Below, one piece after another: positions 55,629-64,000 of a stretch of DNA of 64,000 nt (positions are counted from its first letter, which is position 1; each line of letters starts with the position of its first letter). A program made the position numbers and the translations under genes. Where the stretch lies: positions 930,001 to 994,000 of the forward strand of contig NZ_CP159829.1 of NCBI RefSeq assembly GCF_047730065.1. Direction: 5' to 3'. The notes under the pieces are model-generated. The model saw nothing but the letters and a program-made list of their open reading frames with translations, made no database searches and had not been told where the DNA came from. Source of the stretch: Njordibacter sp028825405 (lineage in GTDB: Bacteria > Pseudomonadota > Gammaproteobacteria > Pseudomonadales > Balneatricaceae).

Positions 55629-56624
55629 ATGAAGCGAGATACGTTAATTTCTGCTACCAATGTGTCTGTTCACTACCCTATTAGTGGAGGTAAATTATTA
55701 GGTCCTAAGCCAGTTGTGCGGGCCGTTGAAAATGTCACTCTAAATATCACAAAGGGAAGTTTTTTTGGTTTGGTTGGCGAATCAGGTTCAGGCAAAACAA
55801 CCTTAGGTAGAGCTATGTTAAAGGCCGCACCCATCACCAGCGGCGTTGTTAATTTTAATGATGGTGAGGTTAACTATAGTCTGTCCAATATGAGTTCGAA
55901 AGAGCTTAAGGATTACCGCACTCGGGCACAATTAATTTTTCAAGACCCTTATGCGGCTTTGAGTCCACGCATGACTGTTAGGGACATTATTGCTGAGCCC
56001 CTTGAGATCATGCAGCTTACTTCATCACGAGAAGAAACAGACAAAAGAGTGCGGGAAATTGCTGCTAAATGTCGTTTGAATCTTGAACACTTGCGCCGTT
56101 TCCCTCATGCCTTTTCTGGTGGTCAACGACAACGCATTTCCATCGCACGTGCGCTGGTATCTGAGCCTAAATTTGTAGTCGCTGATGAAAGTGTTGCAGC
56201 ACTTGATGTCTCCATCCAAGCCGATGTGCTGAATTTGTTAAAAGAAATTCAGCAGGAGATGGGCCTAACATTTTTATTCATTAGCCATGACTTGAGTGTT
56301 GTCGCACATATTTGTGATCACGTTGCAGTGATGTATTTTGGCCGTTTGGTAGAAACCGCACCGACCCGTGAATTGTTCAATAATCCTTGCCACCCCTATA
56401 CGAAGGCTTTATTGTCTGCAATTCCTTCTCTCGATCCTGATGCAAAGAATCTGGCACAAAAACTAGAAGGTGAAATTCCATCACCCACTAATCCACCTCC
56501 GGGATGCAAATTTCAAACAAGATGCCCTCATGCCGTTGATATTTGTCGGCGTGATGAGCCTCAATTAGAAAGTGTGGGTGATGAGCATAATGTGGCATGC
56601 CATCGATGGCAAGAATTGATGTAG
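55629..56624 (+). CDS. Peptide-type ABC transporter ATPase (DppF-like)
   Basis: This ~331-aa ATPase has Walker A GESGSGKTT, the signature FSGGQRQR and switch His in FISHDLSV. Walker B reads FVVADESVAALD, so DEPT is DESV while the catalytic Glu is kept. The C-terminal FQTRCPHA and Cys residues match the oligopeptide ATPase extension. The ATG at 55629 has AAGGAA upstream and follows the previous stop; the in-frame ATG at 55590 would overlap the preceding gene. It is the last gene of the importer. Confidence 0.9.
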   Translation: MKRDTLISATNVSVHYPISGGKLLGPKPVVRAVENVTLNITKGSFFGLVGESGSGKTTLGRAMLKAAPITSGVVNFNDGEVNYSLSNMSSKELKDYRTRAQLIFQDPYAALSPRMTVRDIIAEPLEIMQLTSSREETDKRVREIAAKCRLNLEHLRRFPHAFSGGQRQRISIARALVSEPKFVVADESVAALDVSIQADVLNLLKEIQQEMGLTFLFISHDLSVVAHICDHVAVMYFGRLVETAPTRELFNNPCHPYTKALLSAIPSLDPDAKNLAQKLEGEIPSPTNPPPGCKFQTRCPHAVDICRRDEPQLESVGDEHNVACHRWQELM

Positions 56625-56660
56625 CGATGACCAAGCAGGGTTAATAGTCTGCAGCTTCAA

Positions 56661-57431
56661 TTAAAATTCATTAAGCACGTCTAACGCAGCTTGATGCAGT
56701 TCAGGCGTTGCTGCAGCTACCACTAGGCCATCCCAGCCATCTTGCAGTTTCTCACCCTGCCAATCGGTAATAACGCCTCCAGCACCCTCTATCACAGGTA
56801 TTAACGCCATGATGTCGTAATAGTGTAGGCTGCCTTCGACCACCAAATCGATTTGTCCAGAAGCTAACAATCCATAATTGTAACAATCTCCTCCAAACCG
56901 ATGTAGGTAAACTGAATCACTCAATTGTTCAAATTTGTCCAATTGGGTCGCATTAAACATGCTAGGTTCAGTGCAGTAGAGTGTTGCTTGGACCAGTTGT
57001 TGGACGTTTGAGGTGGTGCAGATTTCCCCATTGAAGGTCGTGTTCTCATCGATAGTGCCAATCCAACGCTCATCCAGCATGGGCATATCAATGACCCCAA
57101 TCTTGGGCTGTTGATGGTGAGTGATACCAATTAAGGTGCCAAAGGTTGGCATGCCGGAAATAAAACTTTTAGTCCCATCAATGGGATCAATGACCCAGGT
57201 GTAATCGGCCAAATTATGATGGGTTCCGTGCTCTTCACCTATGATGCTATGGTCTGGGTGACGTTGGCTAATGATATGGCGAATCTGGCTTTCTACTTTT
57301 CGATCTGCTTCTGTCACAGGACTAGCGTCGGCTTTAGACTCAACGATAATGCGCTGCCGGTAATAGCCTTTTATGGTGGCTCTAGATTGCTTCAATGCAT
57401 CTTCAATAGTGCTCAAAAAAAGCTTTTTCAT
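56661..57431 (-). CDS. Inositol-monophosphatase family phosphatase, HisN-like
   Basis: This 256-aa Mg2+-dependent phosphatase is of the inositol monophosphatase fold. It has PVTEADRKVE near 38-47, GEEHG near 65-69, the metal motif WVIDPIDGTKSFISGMP and the late YYDIMALIPVIEGAGGVITDW. The sequence pattern matches HisN-type histidinol-phosphate phosphatases better than SuhB, but substrates of this family are hard to call. It converges with the ABC importer and has no his neighbours. It may supply histidinol phosphatase activity or act on a sugar phosphate. Confidence 0.8.
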   Translation of the reverse strand: MKKLFLSTIEDALKQSRATIKGYYRQRIIVESKADASPVTEADRKVESQIRHIISQRHPDHSIIGEEHGTHHNLADYTWVIDPIDGTKSFISGMPTFGTLIGITHHQQPKIGVIDMPMLDERWIGTIDENTTFNGEICTTSNVQQLVQATLYCTEPSMFNATQLDKFEQLSDSVYLHRFGGDCYNYGLLASGQIDLVVEGSLHYYDIMALIPVIEGAGGVITDWQGEKLQDGWDGLVVAAATPELHQAALDVLNEF

Positions 57432-57702
57432 GATAGTTAACCAAAGAATTTAACAATAGTATGATTCTACTCATATGCTCGGTGTTTTTGCGTGAAGGGT
57501 CAAGCGTGAATATCTTATGGTGCAAATTAGAATAGGTAATATAGCGGTGAATATGCGTTTTTAAAGGGTTATTTTTGATGTCGTGTTGTGGTCTCTATTA
57601 ATATATTTCATCAGCGTTATTATGAATATTTGATGACGTAAAGACCTACTGTGGTTTATATTATGCGTGGCCAGAAAATATTAAATTGGAGTAAAGCTGA
57701 GC

Positions 57703-59271
57703 ATGATTAAAAATGTATTATTCATTACCGCTGACCAATGGCGTGGTAGTTGTCTCTCAGCTTTAGGTCATCCGGTGGTGCAAACACCTAACTTAGATAA
57801 ACTAGCTGCATCTGGGGTGTTATTTTCTCAGCATTATGCTCAATCAGCCCCGTGCAGCCCCTCGCGAGCTTCAATTCATACTGGCATGTATCTAAAAAAC
57901 CACCGTGTTTGTGGCAATGGTACGCCCTTGGACAGGCGTTTTACCAACATTGCTCAGGAGGCACGCAAATGTGGTTTCGATCCTGTTTTATTTGGCTACA
58001 CTGATACTGCACTTGATCCCCGTGATCTAGCCGAAAATGATCCTAGGCGCACTACCTACGAAACAGAACTGCCTGGTTATCGGTTAGGACAAGGTTTAAC
58101 TGAAGCACCGCTTCCTTGGGTGCAGTGGTTAGCAGATAAAGGCTACTCGACCCCAGAAGACCCTCAATGTGAGGATATTTATCATCAGTTTGATGATCAA
58201 AATAGGCAAGATAAGCGCGGGGTAGGTTACCTGCCTGCACCCTACTCTGCTGAGCACTCAGAAACTGCCTTTCTTAATGAAAAAGTGATGCAGTACATCG
58301 ATGCTCAGAAGGATGAACCTTGGTTTGTGCACCTTTCGTGGCTGCGGCCTCACCCACCTTTTTTAGTTCCTGAACCTTTTCATAGCCTTTATCGATCTGC
58401 TGAGCCTGAGGTACCTATACGCCATTCAAGTATCAGCCAAGAAAAGGCTCAGCATCCCTATGTTAAATTTATAATTGATTCATCGTTGGCACGAAAGTCG
58501 AGCTACGGTGAGTCTCTTGCGCCCAACATTAGTGAACAAGATTTACAGCAACTTAAAACCACTTACTACGCTATGATGACCGAAGTAGATGCTCAAATGG
58601 GACGTTTGTTAGATTTTTTAACCGAGCGAGGATTGCTGGAAAATACGCTGATCGTATTTAGTTCTGATCATGGAGAACAACTGGGTGATCATTATTTATT
58701 AGGCAAGTCAGGTTTTTTTGACCAGTCCTACCATATACCTCTAATTATTCGTGCACCCGGTTCAAAATGGGATCAAAGCCGGGGCGTTCAAGTGTCACAG
58801 TTTAGCGAAAATATTGATTTGATGCCCACTATTTTAGATCTTTTAGGGGCCGTGCCTCCAGTGCAATGTGATGGCCTCAGCCTGCGACCATTTCTAGAAT
58901 CTAATGCTGACTTTGCCTGGCGCACCTGTGTGCATTGGGAATATGATTTTCGTGATGTAGTGCAAGGCAAGCCAGAACAACGTTTTGGGCTGTCTTTAGA
59001 TGAGTGTTCTTTGGCAGTGATACGAGACTATAATTATAAATACGTGCACTTTAACCAGTTGCCTGCGCTGTTGTTTGACCTTCGCAATGACCCAGATGAA
59101 CTCAATAATTTAGCTGGACACCCTGATTATACTGAGGTGATGCTAGGCTATGCGCAAAAGATGCTCAATTGGCATATGCGAAATAATGACCGCAGTTTGA
59201 CGGGTTGGCTTTTCCATCAAGATGGTCCAACTCAGCGCCTTACTGAAGACCGGAACACGCAACCGCGTTAG
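57703..59271 (+). CDS. Phosphonate monoester hydrolase / sulfatase family enzyme
   Basis: This 522-aa alkaline-phosphatase-superfamily enzyme has the formylglycine motif CSPSRAS (Cys51). Metal-site residues are Asp11 (TADQWRG), Asn72 and Asp322-His323 (SSDHGEQ), plus His217 (RPHPPF) and Lys335. The stretches TGMYLKNHR, GFDPVLFGYTDTALDPR and LRPHPPFLVPEPFH resemble rhizobial phosphonate monoester hydrolases, with which the residue spacing agrees within about six positions. PMHs hydrolyse phosphonate monoesters, phosphodiesters and some sulfate esters. It would need a formylglycine-generating system. Its nearness to phnAYW makes a phosphonate ester plausible; an ordinary sulfatase is the alternative. 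Confidence 0.82.
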   Translation: MIKNVLFITADQWRGSCLSALGHPVVQTPNLDKLAASGVLFSQHYAQSAPCSPSRASIHTGMYLKNHRVCGNGTPLDRRFTNIAQEARKCGFDPVLFGYTDTALDPRDLAENDPRRTTYETELPGYRLGQGLTEAPLPWVQWLADKGYSTPEDPQCEDIYHQFDDQNRQDKRGVGYLPAPYSAEHSETAFLNEKVMQYIDAQKDEPWFVHLSWLRPHPPFLVPEPFHSLYRSAEPEVPIRHSSISQEKAQHPYVKFIIDSSLARKSSYGESLAPNISEQDLQQLKTTYYAMMTEVDAQMGRLLDFLTERGLLENTLIVFSSDHGEQLGDHYLLGKSGFFDQSYHIPLIIRAPGSKWDQSRGVQVSQFSENIDLMPTILDLLGAVPPVQCDGLSLRPFLESNADFAWRTCVHWEYDFRDVVQGKPEQRFGLSLDECSLAVIRDYNYKYVHFNQLPALLFDLRNDPDELNNLAGHPDYTEVMLGYAQKMLNWHMRNNDRSLTGWLFHQDGPTQRLTEDRNTQPR

Positions 59272-60185
59272 TTTGGACTGCTAGTGCCGGTGCTTTCATC
59301 TGCATCACATTCTTGTAACAACCAGTCATTAAAGTCAGCGACGTGGGAGCAGGTGGCTAAGTCAGATTTGGTAGTGAGCCAGTAGCCACCTTGGCTGGGT
59401 AAACGGATATTGAAAGGTTCCACTAGTGTACCGTTGGCGAGCTTGTGATTAACGATAGGGGATCGGCCTAAAGCGATGCCCGCACCATGTTTGGCGGCTT
59501 TTAACGTGAGCATGGACTGATCAAAGCGATGGCCTTCGTCAGCATTGATATGGCTCACACCAGCGTGGTCTAACCACATTGCCCAATCCTCTGGGTAAAA
59601 ATTGATATGCAGTAACCTGTGTTTGGCTAGGTCTGATGGTTGTAATAAGGGTTGGGGGCCAGCCAGTAATTCGGGACTACAGACAGGAAATATCTCTTCT
59701 GCAAAAAGCAATGTGCTGTGACTGTTGGTGCAAGGTTCCAAAAAGTATTGGATTTCGATATCAAACGCTTCTGGAAAAAAATTGATGTCGTTATCTTGCG
59801 CAGATAAATGCACGTCTATACCAGGGTGTTGCCGCTGGTAGTTCGCTATTCTAGGCAACAACCATTGCACAGAAAATGATGAAGGAGCCTTGATGTTAAG
59901 GCGAAAAGATTTCCTATCAGTAATGATTTCTTTATAACCCTGGCTGATAAGGTCGAAGGACTTAGTTAGCATAGGCAAATATGATTTGCCTGCATTGGTT
60001 AGCGAGAGACGTTGATGAGCGCGGTTAAACAGTGCTAGGCCTAGGTATGTCTCTAAGGTTCTTACTTGGTGACTAATAGCTGCTTGGGTTACATTTAGCT
60101 CGGCCGAAGCTGCAGTAAAACTTAAAAGGCGCGCGGCTGCTTCAAAGGCTTTAAGAGCGTTTAACGGAGGCATTCTACGGTTCAT
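59268..60185 (-). CDS. LysR family regulator, GcvA-like
   Basis: This 305-aa LysR regulator of the GcvA subgroup begins MPPLNALKAFEAAARLLSFT and has the helix-turn-helix AELNVTQAAISHQVRTLE. FLEPCTNSHSTLL leads into the effector domain. The stop overlaps the convergent phosphonate-monoester-hydrolase gene by four bases. It is transcribed toward that gene rather than divergent from it, so its target is not obvious; the amidohydrolase upstream on the same strand (75 bp gap) does not share its transcript start clearly. Confidence 0.85.
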   Translation of the reverse strand: MNRRMPPLNALKAFEAAARLLSFTAASAELNVTQAAISHQVRTLETYLGLALFNRAHQRLSLTNAGKSYLPMLTKSFDLISQGYKEIITDRKSFRLNIKAPSSFSVQWLLPRIANYQRQHPGIDVHLSAQDNDINFFPEAFDIEIQYFLEPCTNSHSTLLFAEEIFPVCSPELLAGPQPLLQPSDLAKHRLLHINFYPEDWAMWLDHAGVSHINADEGHRFDQSMLTLKAAKHGAGIALGRSPIVNHKLANGTLVEPFNIRLPSQGGYWLTTKSDLATCSHVADFNDWLLQECDADESTGTSSPN

Positions 60186-60259
60186 ATAGACAATTATCGT
60201 ATTAGTTTTAAAAGCGTTGCATCAATGATCATACCGACACTTTAATCATTACGGATTTG

Positions 60260-61438
60260 TTAGTCTACCAATGCGTCTGCAGCTAATTCTTGTTGCACTA
60301 AAGTGACCCAATAAGCGGCACCTGTTTCCAAAACATCGTCATTAAAATCGTAGTGGGGATTGTGCAGCATGCACCCACCAACGCTATCAATGCCATTGCC
60401 CAAAAACACATAACACCCATCTTTCACCCGCAACATGCTGGAAAAGTCTTCAGAGATCGACTTTGGGCGACATGCTAAGTCGACTTGTTCCTGCCCCAAT
60501 AAGGCTACCGCTGCTTTACCCGCTGATTGGGTTTCCTTCTCGCTGTTAATGGTTGCCCAAAACACGCGGTCGTAGATAAATTCATGTTCGGCACCATGGG
60601 CCTGACAAATACCTGCCACTAATTGCCCCATGCGCGCTTCTATCAAATCCTGCACAGGTTCAGAGAAGCTGCGACAATCACCTGTAATAGTGACGGTGCT
60701 TGGAATAACGTTTACTGCACCGTCGGTAACGAACTCTGTAGCCGACACCACAGCTTGATGCTCCGGGCCAATGCTACGTGCCACGATGGTTTGCAGTGCG
60801 AGTAATATTTCAGCACCAATGACTAATGGATCAATGTGGTGATGGGGCTGAGAAGCATGACCACCTCGACCTTTAACGACAATTTTAAAATTATCTTCAC
60901 TGGCCATTACGCCACCTGAATTCATAGACATGTGACCTGCTGCCATGCCAGGCATATTATGCAGTCCATAGATGGCCTGCATAGGGAAGCGCTCAAACAA
61001 ACCATCATCAATCATGGCCTGAGCACCTGCACCATGTTCTTCATCGGGCTGGAATACAAAATAGACCGTGCCATCAAAGTCACCATGTGCCGCTAACTCT
61101 TGGGCCGCTCCTAACAACATACTCGTATGGCCATCGTGACCACAGGCATGCATGCATCCGTCGTTGAGTGATTTATGAGAAAATTCATTTTGTTCTTGGA
61201 TAGCGAGTGCATCCATGTCTGCGCGCAAACCGATGGCTTGGTTAGATGTGCCCTTAGTTAACTGTCCAACGATCCCTATTTTACCAATACCCTCGTGGAC
61301 GACTAGGCCAAACTCGGTCAGCTTTTGTACCACAAGGGCAGCCGTATCAAATACTGAAAATTCGGTTTCTGGGTGTTGATGCAAATGGTGACGCCAGACT
61401 TTCATCTGGTCTTTTGAGGTTTTGAGGAGTTGTGTCAT
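60260..61438 (-). CDS. M20 family amidohydrolase (hippurate hydrolase type)
   Basis: This 392-aa metal-dependent amidohydrolase has RADMDAL near 73-79, MHACGHDGHTSMLLG near 91-105 (metal Cys and His), FQPDEEHGAGAQAMI, a GRGGHAS dimer-domain loop and a late HNPHYDFND. It splits N-acyl amino acids or similar amides in the cytoplasm. No signal peptide is visible. It lies in a - strand group with a GlcG-like and a TPP-dependent gene. The substrate cannot be named from sequence. Confidence 0.9.
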   Translation of the reverse strand: MTQLLKTSKDQMKVWRHHLHQHPETEFSVFDTAALVVQKLTEFGLVVHEGIGKIGIVGQLTKGTSNQAIGLRADMDALAIQEQNEFSHKSLNDGCMHACGHDGHTSMLLGAAQELAAHGDFDGTVYFVFQPDEEHGAGAQAMIDDGLFERFPMQAIYGLHNMPGMAAGHMSMNSGGVMASEDNFKIVVKGRGGHASQPHHHIDPLVIGAEILLALQTIVARSIGPEHQAVVSATEFVTDGAVNVIPSTVTITGDCRSFSEPVQDLIEARMGQLVAGICQAHGAEHEFIYDRVFWATINSEKETQSAGKAAVALLGQEQVDLACRPKSISEDFSSMLRVKDGCYVFLGNGIDSVGGCMLHNPHYDFNDDVLETGAAYWVTLVQQELAADALVD

Positions 61439-61481
61439 TGGTGTGTTTTAAGTAGAAATCAGAACCTTAATGATGGCATAT

Positions 61482-61910
61482 TTATCCTTTCGCCACTAGC
61501 CCCGTTGCTTCAATACCAGCTACTGCTGCAATTAAATCATTGTCTGAGCTATCACCTGTTACACCGAGCGCTCCCAGTGTTTGACCACGCTCGTTTTGGA
61601 TCAATACACCGCCTGGTACAGGAATCATTTTGCCATCCAAAGCGGCATTAGCGGTGACAATAAAATACGGTTGAGACTCAGCTCGAGCCATCTGTGCACT
61701 GCCTGGCATGCCTAGCATAACCACACCATAAGCCTTAGCTTGGGCAACTGCAAAACGCCCTGGTGAAGCACCGTCTTGGCGTTCAAAAGCTTTGACATGG
61801 CCACCGGTATCCAACACCACAACAGATAAAGGGTTGAGTCCAAGTGCCTTACCTTTGACAAAGGTGGCATTAATGATTCGTTTTGAGCGACTTAACGATA
61901 ATTCAGCCAT
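61482..61910 (-). CDS. GlcG/HbpS (DUF336) family protein
   Basis: This 142-aa cytoplasmic protein has the GlcG/HbpS fold. It has PLSVVVLDTGGHVKAFERQDGA near 26-46, a MIPVPGGVLI segment and GALGVTGDSSDND near the end. Members bind heme or corrinoids or accompany glycolate, propanediol and aromatic pathways, with mostly undefined roles. It lies 43 bp upstream (in transcription) of the amidohydrolase gene and 112 bp downstream of the TPP enzyme gene, so it probably shares their transcript. Confidence 0.82.
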   Translation of the reverse strand: MAELSLSRSKRIINATFVKGKALGLNPLSVVVLDTGGHVKAFERQDGASPGRFAVAQAKAYGVVMLGMPGSAQMARAESQPYFIVTANAALDGKMIPVPGGVLIQNERGQTLGALGVTGDSSDNDLIAAVAGIEATGLVAKG

Positions 61911-62022
61911 AATTTGATTCCAATAGATTAAAGTCGAAGGATCATAGCCGATTTATTGGGTGAATATTAGTTTATTACTCATTTTTATTAGACTAAAGCA
62001 TGATACTCACAATTTATAAATA

Positions 62023-63693
62023 CTATGCGCCATCACGAATTTGGTTAAGGGTCTTGCTTGGGGTGAGGGCTTGGGGGTCGAGTTTTATATGAATTAAGGC
62101 TGGTTTTTTTGCCGCTATTGCTGTGCTTAAAGCTTGAGGAAATTGGTCACTGTTAGTCACTTGGAAGGCATAAGCACCATAGGCTTTTGCTAAGGCACAA
62201 AAGTCTGGATTAACCAAGTTAGTCACACTTATGCGATCAGGAAAATGCAGTTCTTGGTGCATGCGAATGGTGCCATACATGCCATTGTCGATAACCAATA
62301 GCACAATGGCTGCATTTTCTTGCACGGCAGTACCAAATTCTTGCATGGTCATTTGAAAACAACCATCGCCAGCAAAAGCAATGACTGTTTTATTGGGGAA
62401 AGCCATTTTTGCAGCGACAGCAGCGGGTAAGCCATAGCCCATAGAGCCACTGGTGGGCGCCAGTTGGGTGCCATATTCAGAAAACTTCCAAAAGCGGTGA
62501 ATCCATGTGGCATAGTTGCCTGCGCCGTTGGTTATAATGGCATTTTTAGGCAAGGACGTTGCTAGGTGCGCCATGATGGCTGGCATCTGTACCTCACCAG
62601 GATGGGCTTCAGTGGGTAGACTCGACCAGTTCTGGTAGTTTTTGTGGCATCGCGCCAAGTGATCAAAACGTTCTGGCGTCGTTTTTTGAGTGGGGCTCAA
62701 TTGAGAAAGCCCCTTTGCTAATGCTTTTGGGCTGGCATGGATGGCTAAATCGGCACGGTACACTCGGCCGAGTTCTTCAGCTGAGGCGTGGATATGAATC
62801 AGTTGTTGTTGGGTATCATGGACACCCAGTAATTGATAATTTTGTGATGGCACCTCTGAAAAACGCCCACCCATGAGAATGACTAAATCGGCATCGCTAA
62901 TGGCCGATTTTAAATCAGGATTTATGCCTAAGCCTACATCGCCAGCATAGTTGGGGTGATTATGGTTAAACAACATTTGGCGTCGGAACGAACACGCCAC
63001 TGGCACCTTAAACCTTTCTACAAAAGCCTCTATGTGAGCCACTGAATCTGCATCCCAGCGACTCCCTCCCATAATAATGATGGGTTTATTCGCTTGCTCG
63101 ATCAGGTGAGCCAGGTGCTGTAAATCTGCTGAACTAGGGTAAGTTTCTAAAACTTCAAAGGGTTTGATTTTAGTACTGATGGCTGTGCCTGATAAGGTGT
63201 CCTCTGGTAAGACGAGTACCACAGGGCCAGGGCGTCCACTGGTGGCTACAGACCAAGCTCTGCTTACCATTTCGATAATGCGATCTGGAGAATCTATTTC
63301 GGCTACCCACTTGGCCATGCTCCCCAGATATCGTCCGTAGTCCACTTCTTGAAAAGCTTCTCTATGACGTAACTGACTATTTATTTGGCCAATAAATAAA
63401 ATCATGGGAGTGGAGTCTTGCTGCGCCACATGGATGCCAGCACTCGCATTAGTTGCCCCAGGTCCTCGTGTGACAAAACAAATACCAGGTGTACCATGAA
63501 GCTTGCCCCAGGCTTCTGCCATCATGGCAGCACCACCTTCTTGGCGAGCACTAGTGGCGACAATAGAACTGTCGTGTAAGGCGTCCAGCACCTCTAGATA
63601 ACTTTCACCTGGCACACAAAAAAGCTGTTTTACACCATGGGCTTCAAGGGCATCTACAATAAGCGCACCACCTGATTTAATCGAAGCTGTCAT
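62023..63693 (-). CDS. Thiamine pyrophosphate-dependent enzyme (acetolactate synthase-like)
   Basis: This 556-aa three-domain ThDP enzyme has the N-terminal VPGESYLEVLDAL and catalytic Glu in SARQEGGAAMMAEA, a middle FAD-like/Rossmann domain (PIIIMGGSRW...), and the ThDP motif GDGCFQM with N following in VIDNGMYGT. It belongs to the large acetolactate-synthase/benzoylformate-decarboxylase superfamily. No small subunit gene (ilvN) is adjacent, so classic acetohydroxyacid synthesis is unlikely. A catabolic 2-oxoacid decarboxylase or ligase is plausible. The substrate is unknown. Confidence 0.88.
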   Translation of the reverse strand: MTASIKSGGALIVDALEAHGVKQLFCVPGESYLEVLDALHDSSIVATSARQEGGAAMMAEAWGKLHGTPGICFVTRGPGATNASAGIHVAQQDSTPMILFIGQINSQLRHREAFQEVDYGRYLGSMAKWVAEIDSPDRIIEMVSRAWSVATSGRPGPVVLVLPEDTLSGTAISTKIKPFEVLETYPSSADLQHLAHLIEQANKPIIIMGGSRWDADSVAHIEAFVERFKVPVACSFRRQMLFNHNHPNYAGDVGLGINPDLKSAISDADLVILMGGRFSEVPSQNYQLLGVHDTQQQLIHIHASAEELGRVYRADLAIHASPKALAKGLSQLSPTQKTTPERFDHLARCHKNYQNWSSLPTEAHPGEVQMPAIMAHLATSLPKNAIITNGAGNYATWIHRFWKFSEYGTQLAPTSGSMGYGLPAAVAAKMAFPNKTVIAFAGDGCFQMTMQEFGTAVQENAAIVLLVIDNGMYGTIRMHQELHFPDRISVTNLVNPDFCALAKAYGAYAFQVTNSDQFPQALSTAIAAKKPALIHIKLDPQALTPSKTLNQIRDGA

Positions 63694-63766
63694 AATTTTC
63701 CTTTGTCTGTGTTGCAGGCGTTTTAGTGCTTTTTAGTAGGCATCTAAGGCTATTTTTTGGCAAGCC

Positions 63767-64000
63767 TTAACTTACACATATGCGTCTCAAGTCTTCACAA
63801 ACTTGCTTATGGCCTGCACAGGGTAAATGATAAAGGGCACCTTGTTCAATAATATAGTGGTTGATGGCCTCAACTTCTGTTGGTCTGCCTGCTTGGCAGT
63901 CTTGCAACATGGATGATTTATTGAGCGCAGTTTGCTGCAAAATTCGTAATGCAGTTTTCAGTAATCCTTGACCCATTGGGGCGATGCCTAAACGGGCCAT
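63767..64000 (-). CDS. 2-dehydropantoate 2-reductase-like protein, C-terminal part
   Basis: This 77-codon C-terminal piece runs off the window edge; the first codon seen need not be the start. SSMLQDCQAGRPTEVEAIN is the substrate-domain signature of ketopantoate reductases (PanE/ApbA), which reduce 2-dehydropantoate with NADPH for pantothenate synthesis. Many paralogues act in catabolism instead. It is upstream of the TPP enzyme gene on the same strand and separated by 73 bp, so co-transcription is likely. Confidence 0.75.
   Translation of the reverse strand: MARLGIAPMGQGLLKTALRILQQTALNKSSMLQDCQAGRPTEVEAINHYIIEQGALYHLPCAGHKQVCEDLRRICVS

Noticed and set aside
62023..63693. Acetolactate synthase IlvB for branched-chain synthesis
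   Set aside because: There is no ilvN or ilvC neighbour and the context is catabolic; only the superfamily can be supported.

Overview
The window comes from a free-living, aerobic, heterotrophic gammaproteobacterium. The evidence is a complete 16S-23S-5S operon, a gammaproteobacterial pdhR-aceE-aceF locus, and sequences matching the Zur, Fur and PdhR operators known from that class. Many uptake systems (two large ABC importers, a TRAP importer, an iron ABC importer) and a phosphonate catabolic cluster suggest a marine or otherwise oligotrophic lifestyle. I do not assign a genus. No prophage, transposase, CRISPR array or integrase is visible.

Region 1 (1-12.0 kb) looks like one long catabolic operon on the + strand. 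It holds a polyamine-type ABC importer, four consecutive arginase/agmatinase-fold genes, a protein broken at a C8 tract, an aldehyde dehydrogenase, a class III CoA-transferase and an HMG-CoA-lyase-like enzyme. Most neighbours overlap or are 2-25 bp apart. Three of the four ureohydrolase-like proteins have lost most metal ligands and the substrate-binding Glu. The fourth keeps most of them but has Cys where the first Asp of the SxDxD motif should be. This is the best candidate here for an undescribed system: a putative hetero-oligomeric ureohydrolase for an unknown guanidino or amidino compound, with downstream oxidation, CoA activation and C-C cleavage.

Region 2 (12.0-23.1 kb) holds an AT-rich TRAP importer, a small monooxygenase-like protein, a ferredoxin-NADP reductase, a decayed TPR gene and a MetE-core methyltransferase. 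It also has a 170-bp duplicated segment, a Bax-inhibitor-like membrane protein, a Zur-box-led COG0523 GTPase/DUF1826 pair and tRNA-Arg(CCU).

Region 3 (23.2-29.5 kb) is a Fur-box-led cluster: a DUF4856-like secreted protein, a membrane fatty-acid/sterol hydroxylase and an Fe3+ ABC importer (fbpABC-like). Region 4 (29.5-42.8 kb) is housekeeping: nadC, an AEC transporter, pdhR-aceE-aceF with a palindromic PdhR operator, then an rRNA operon with tandem promoters and no tRNA in its 16S-23S spacer.

Region 5 (42.8-59.3 kb) is a C2/phosphonate island. It has an aspartate/serine-glyoxylate aminotransferase-like gene divergent from an IclR regulator, and a LysR regulator (apparent ATT start) divergent from phnA-phnY-phnW, which would convert 2-aminoethylphosphonate to acetate plus phosphate. 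A dipeptide/Yej-type ABC importer, a HisN-like phosphatase and a phosphonate-monoester-hydrolase/sulfatase-family enzyme follow. Region 6 (59.3-64 kb, - strand) carries a GcvA-like regulator, an M20 amidohydrolase, a GlcG/HbpS-like protein, a TPP-dependent enzyme and the end of a ketopantoate reductase-like gene.
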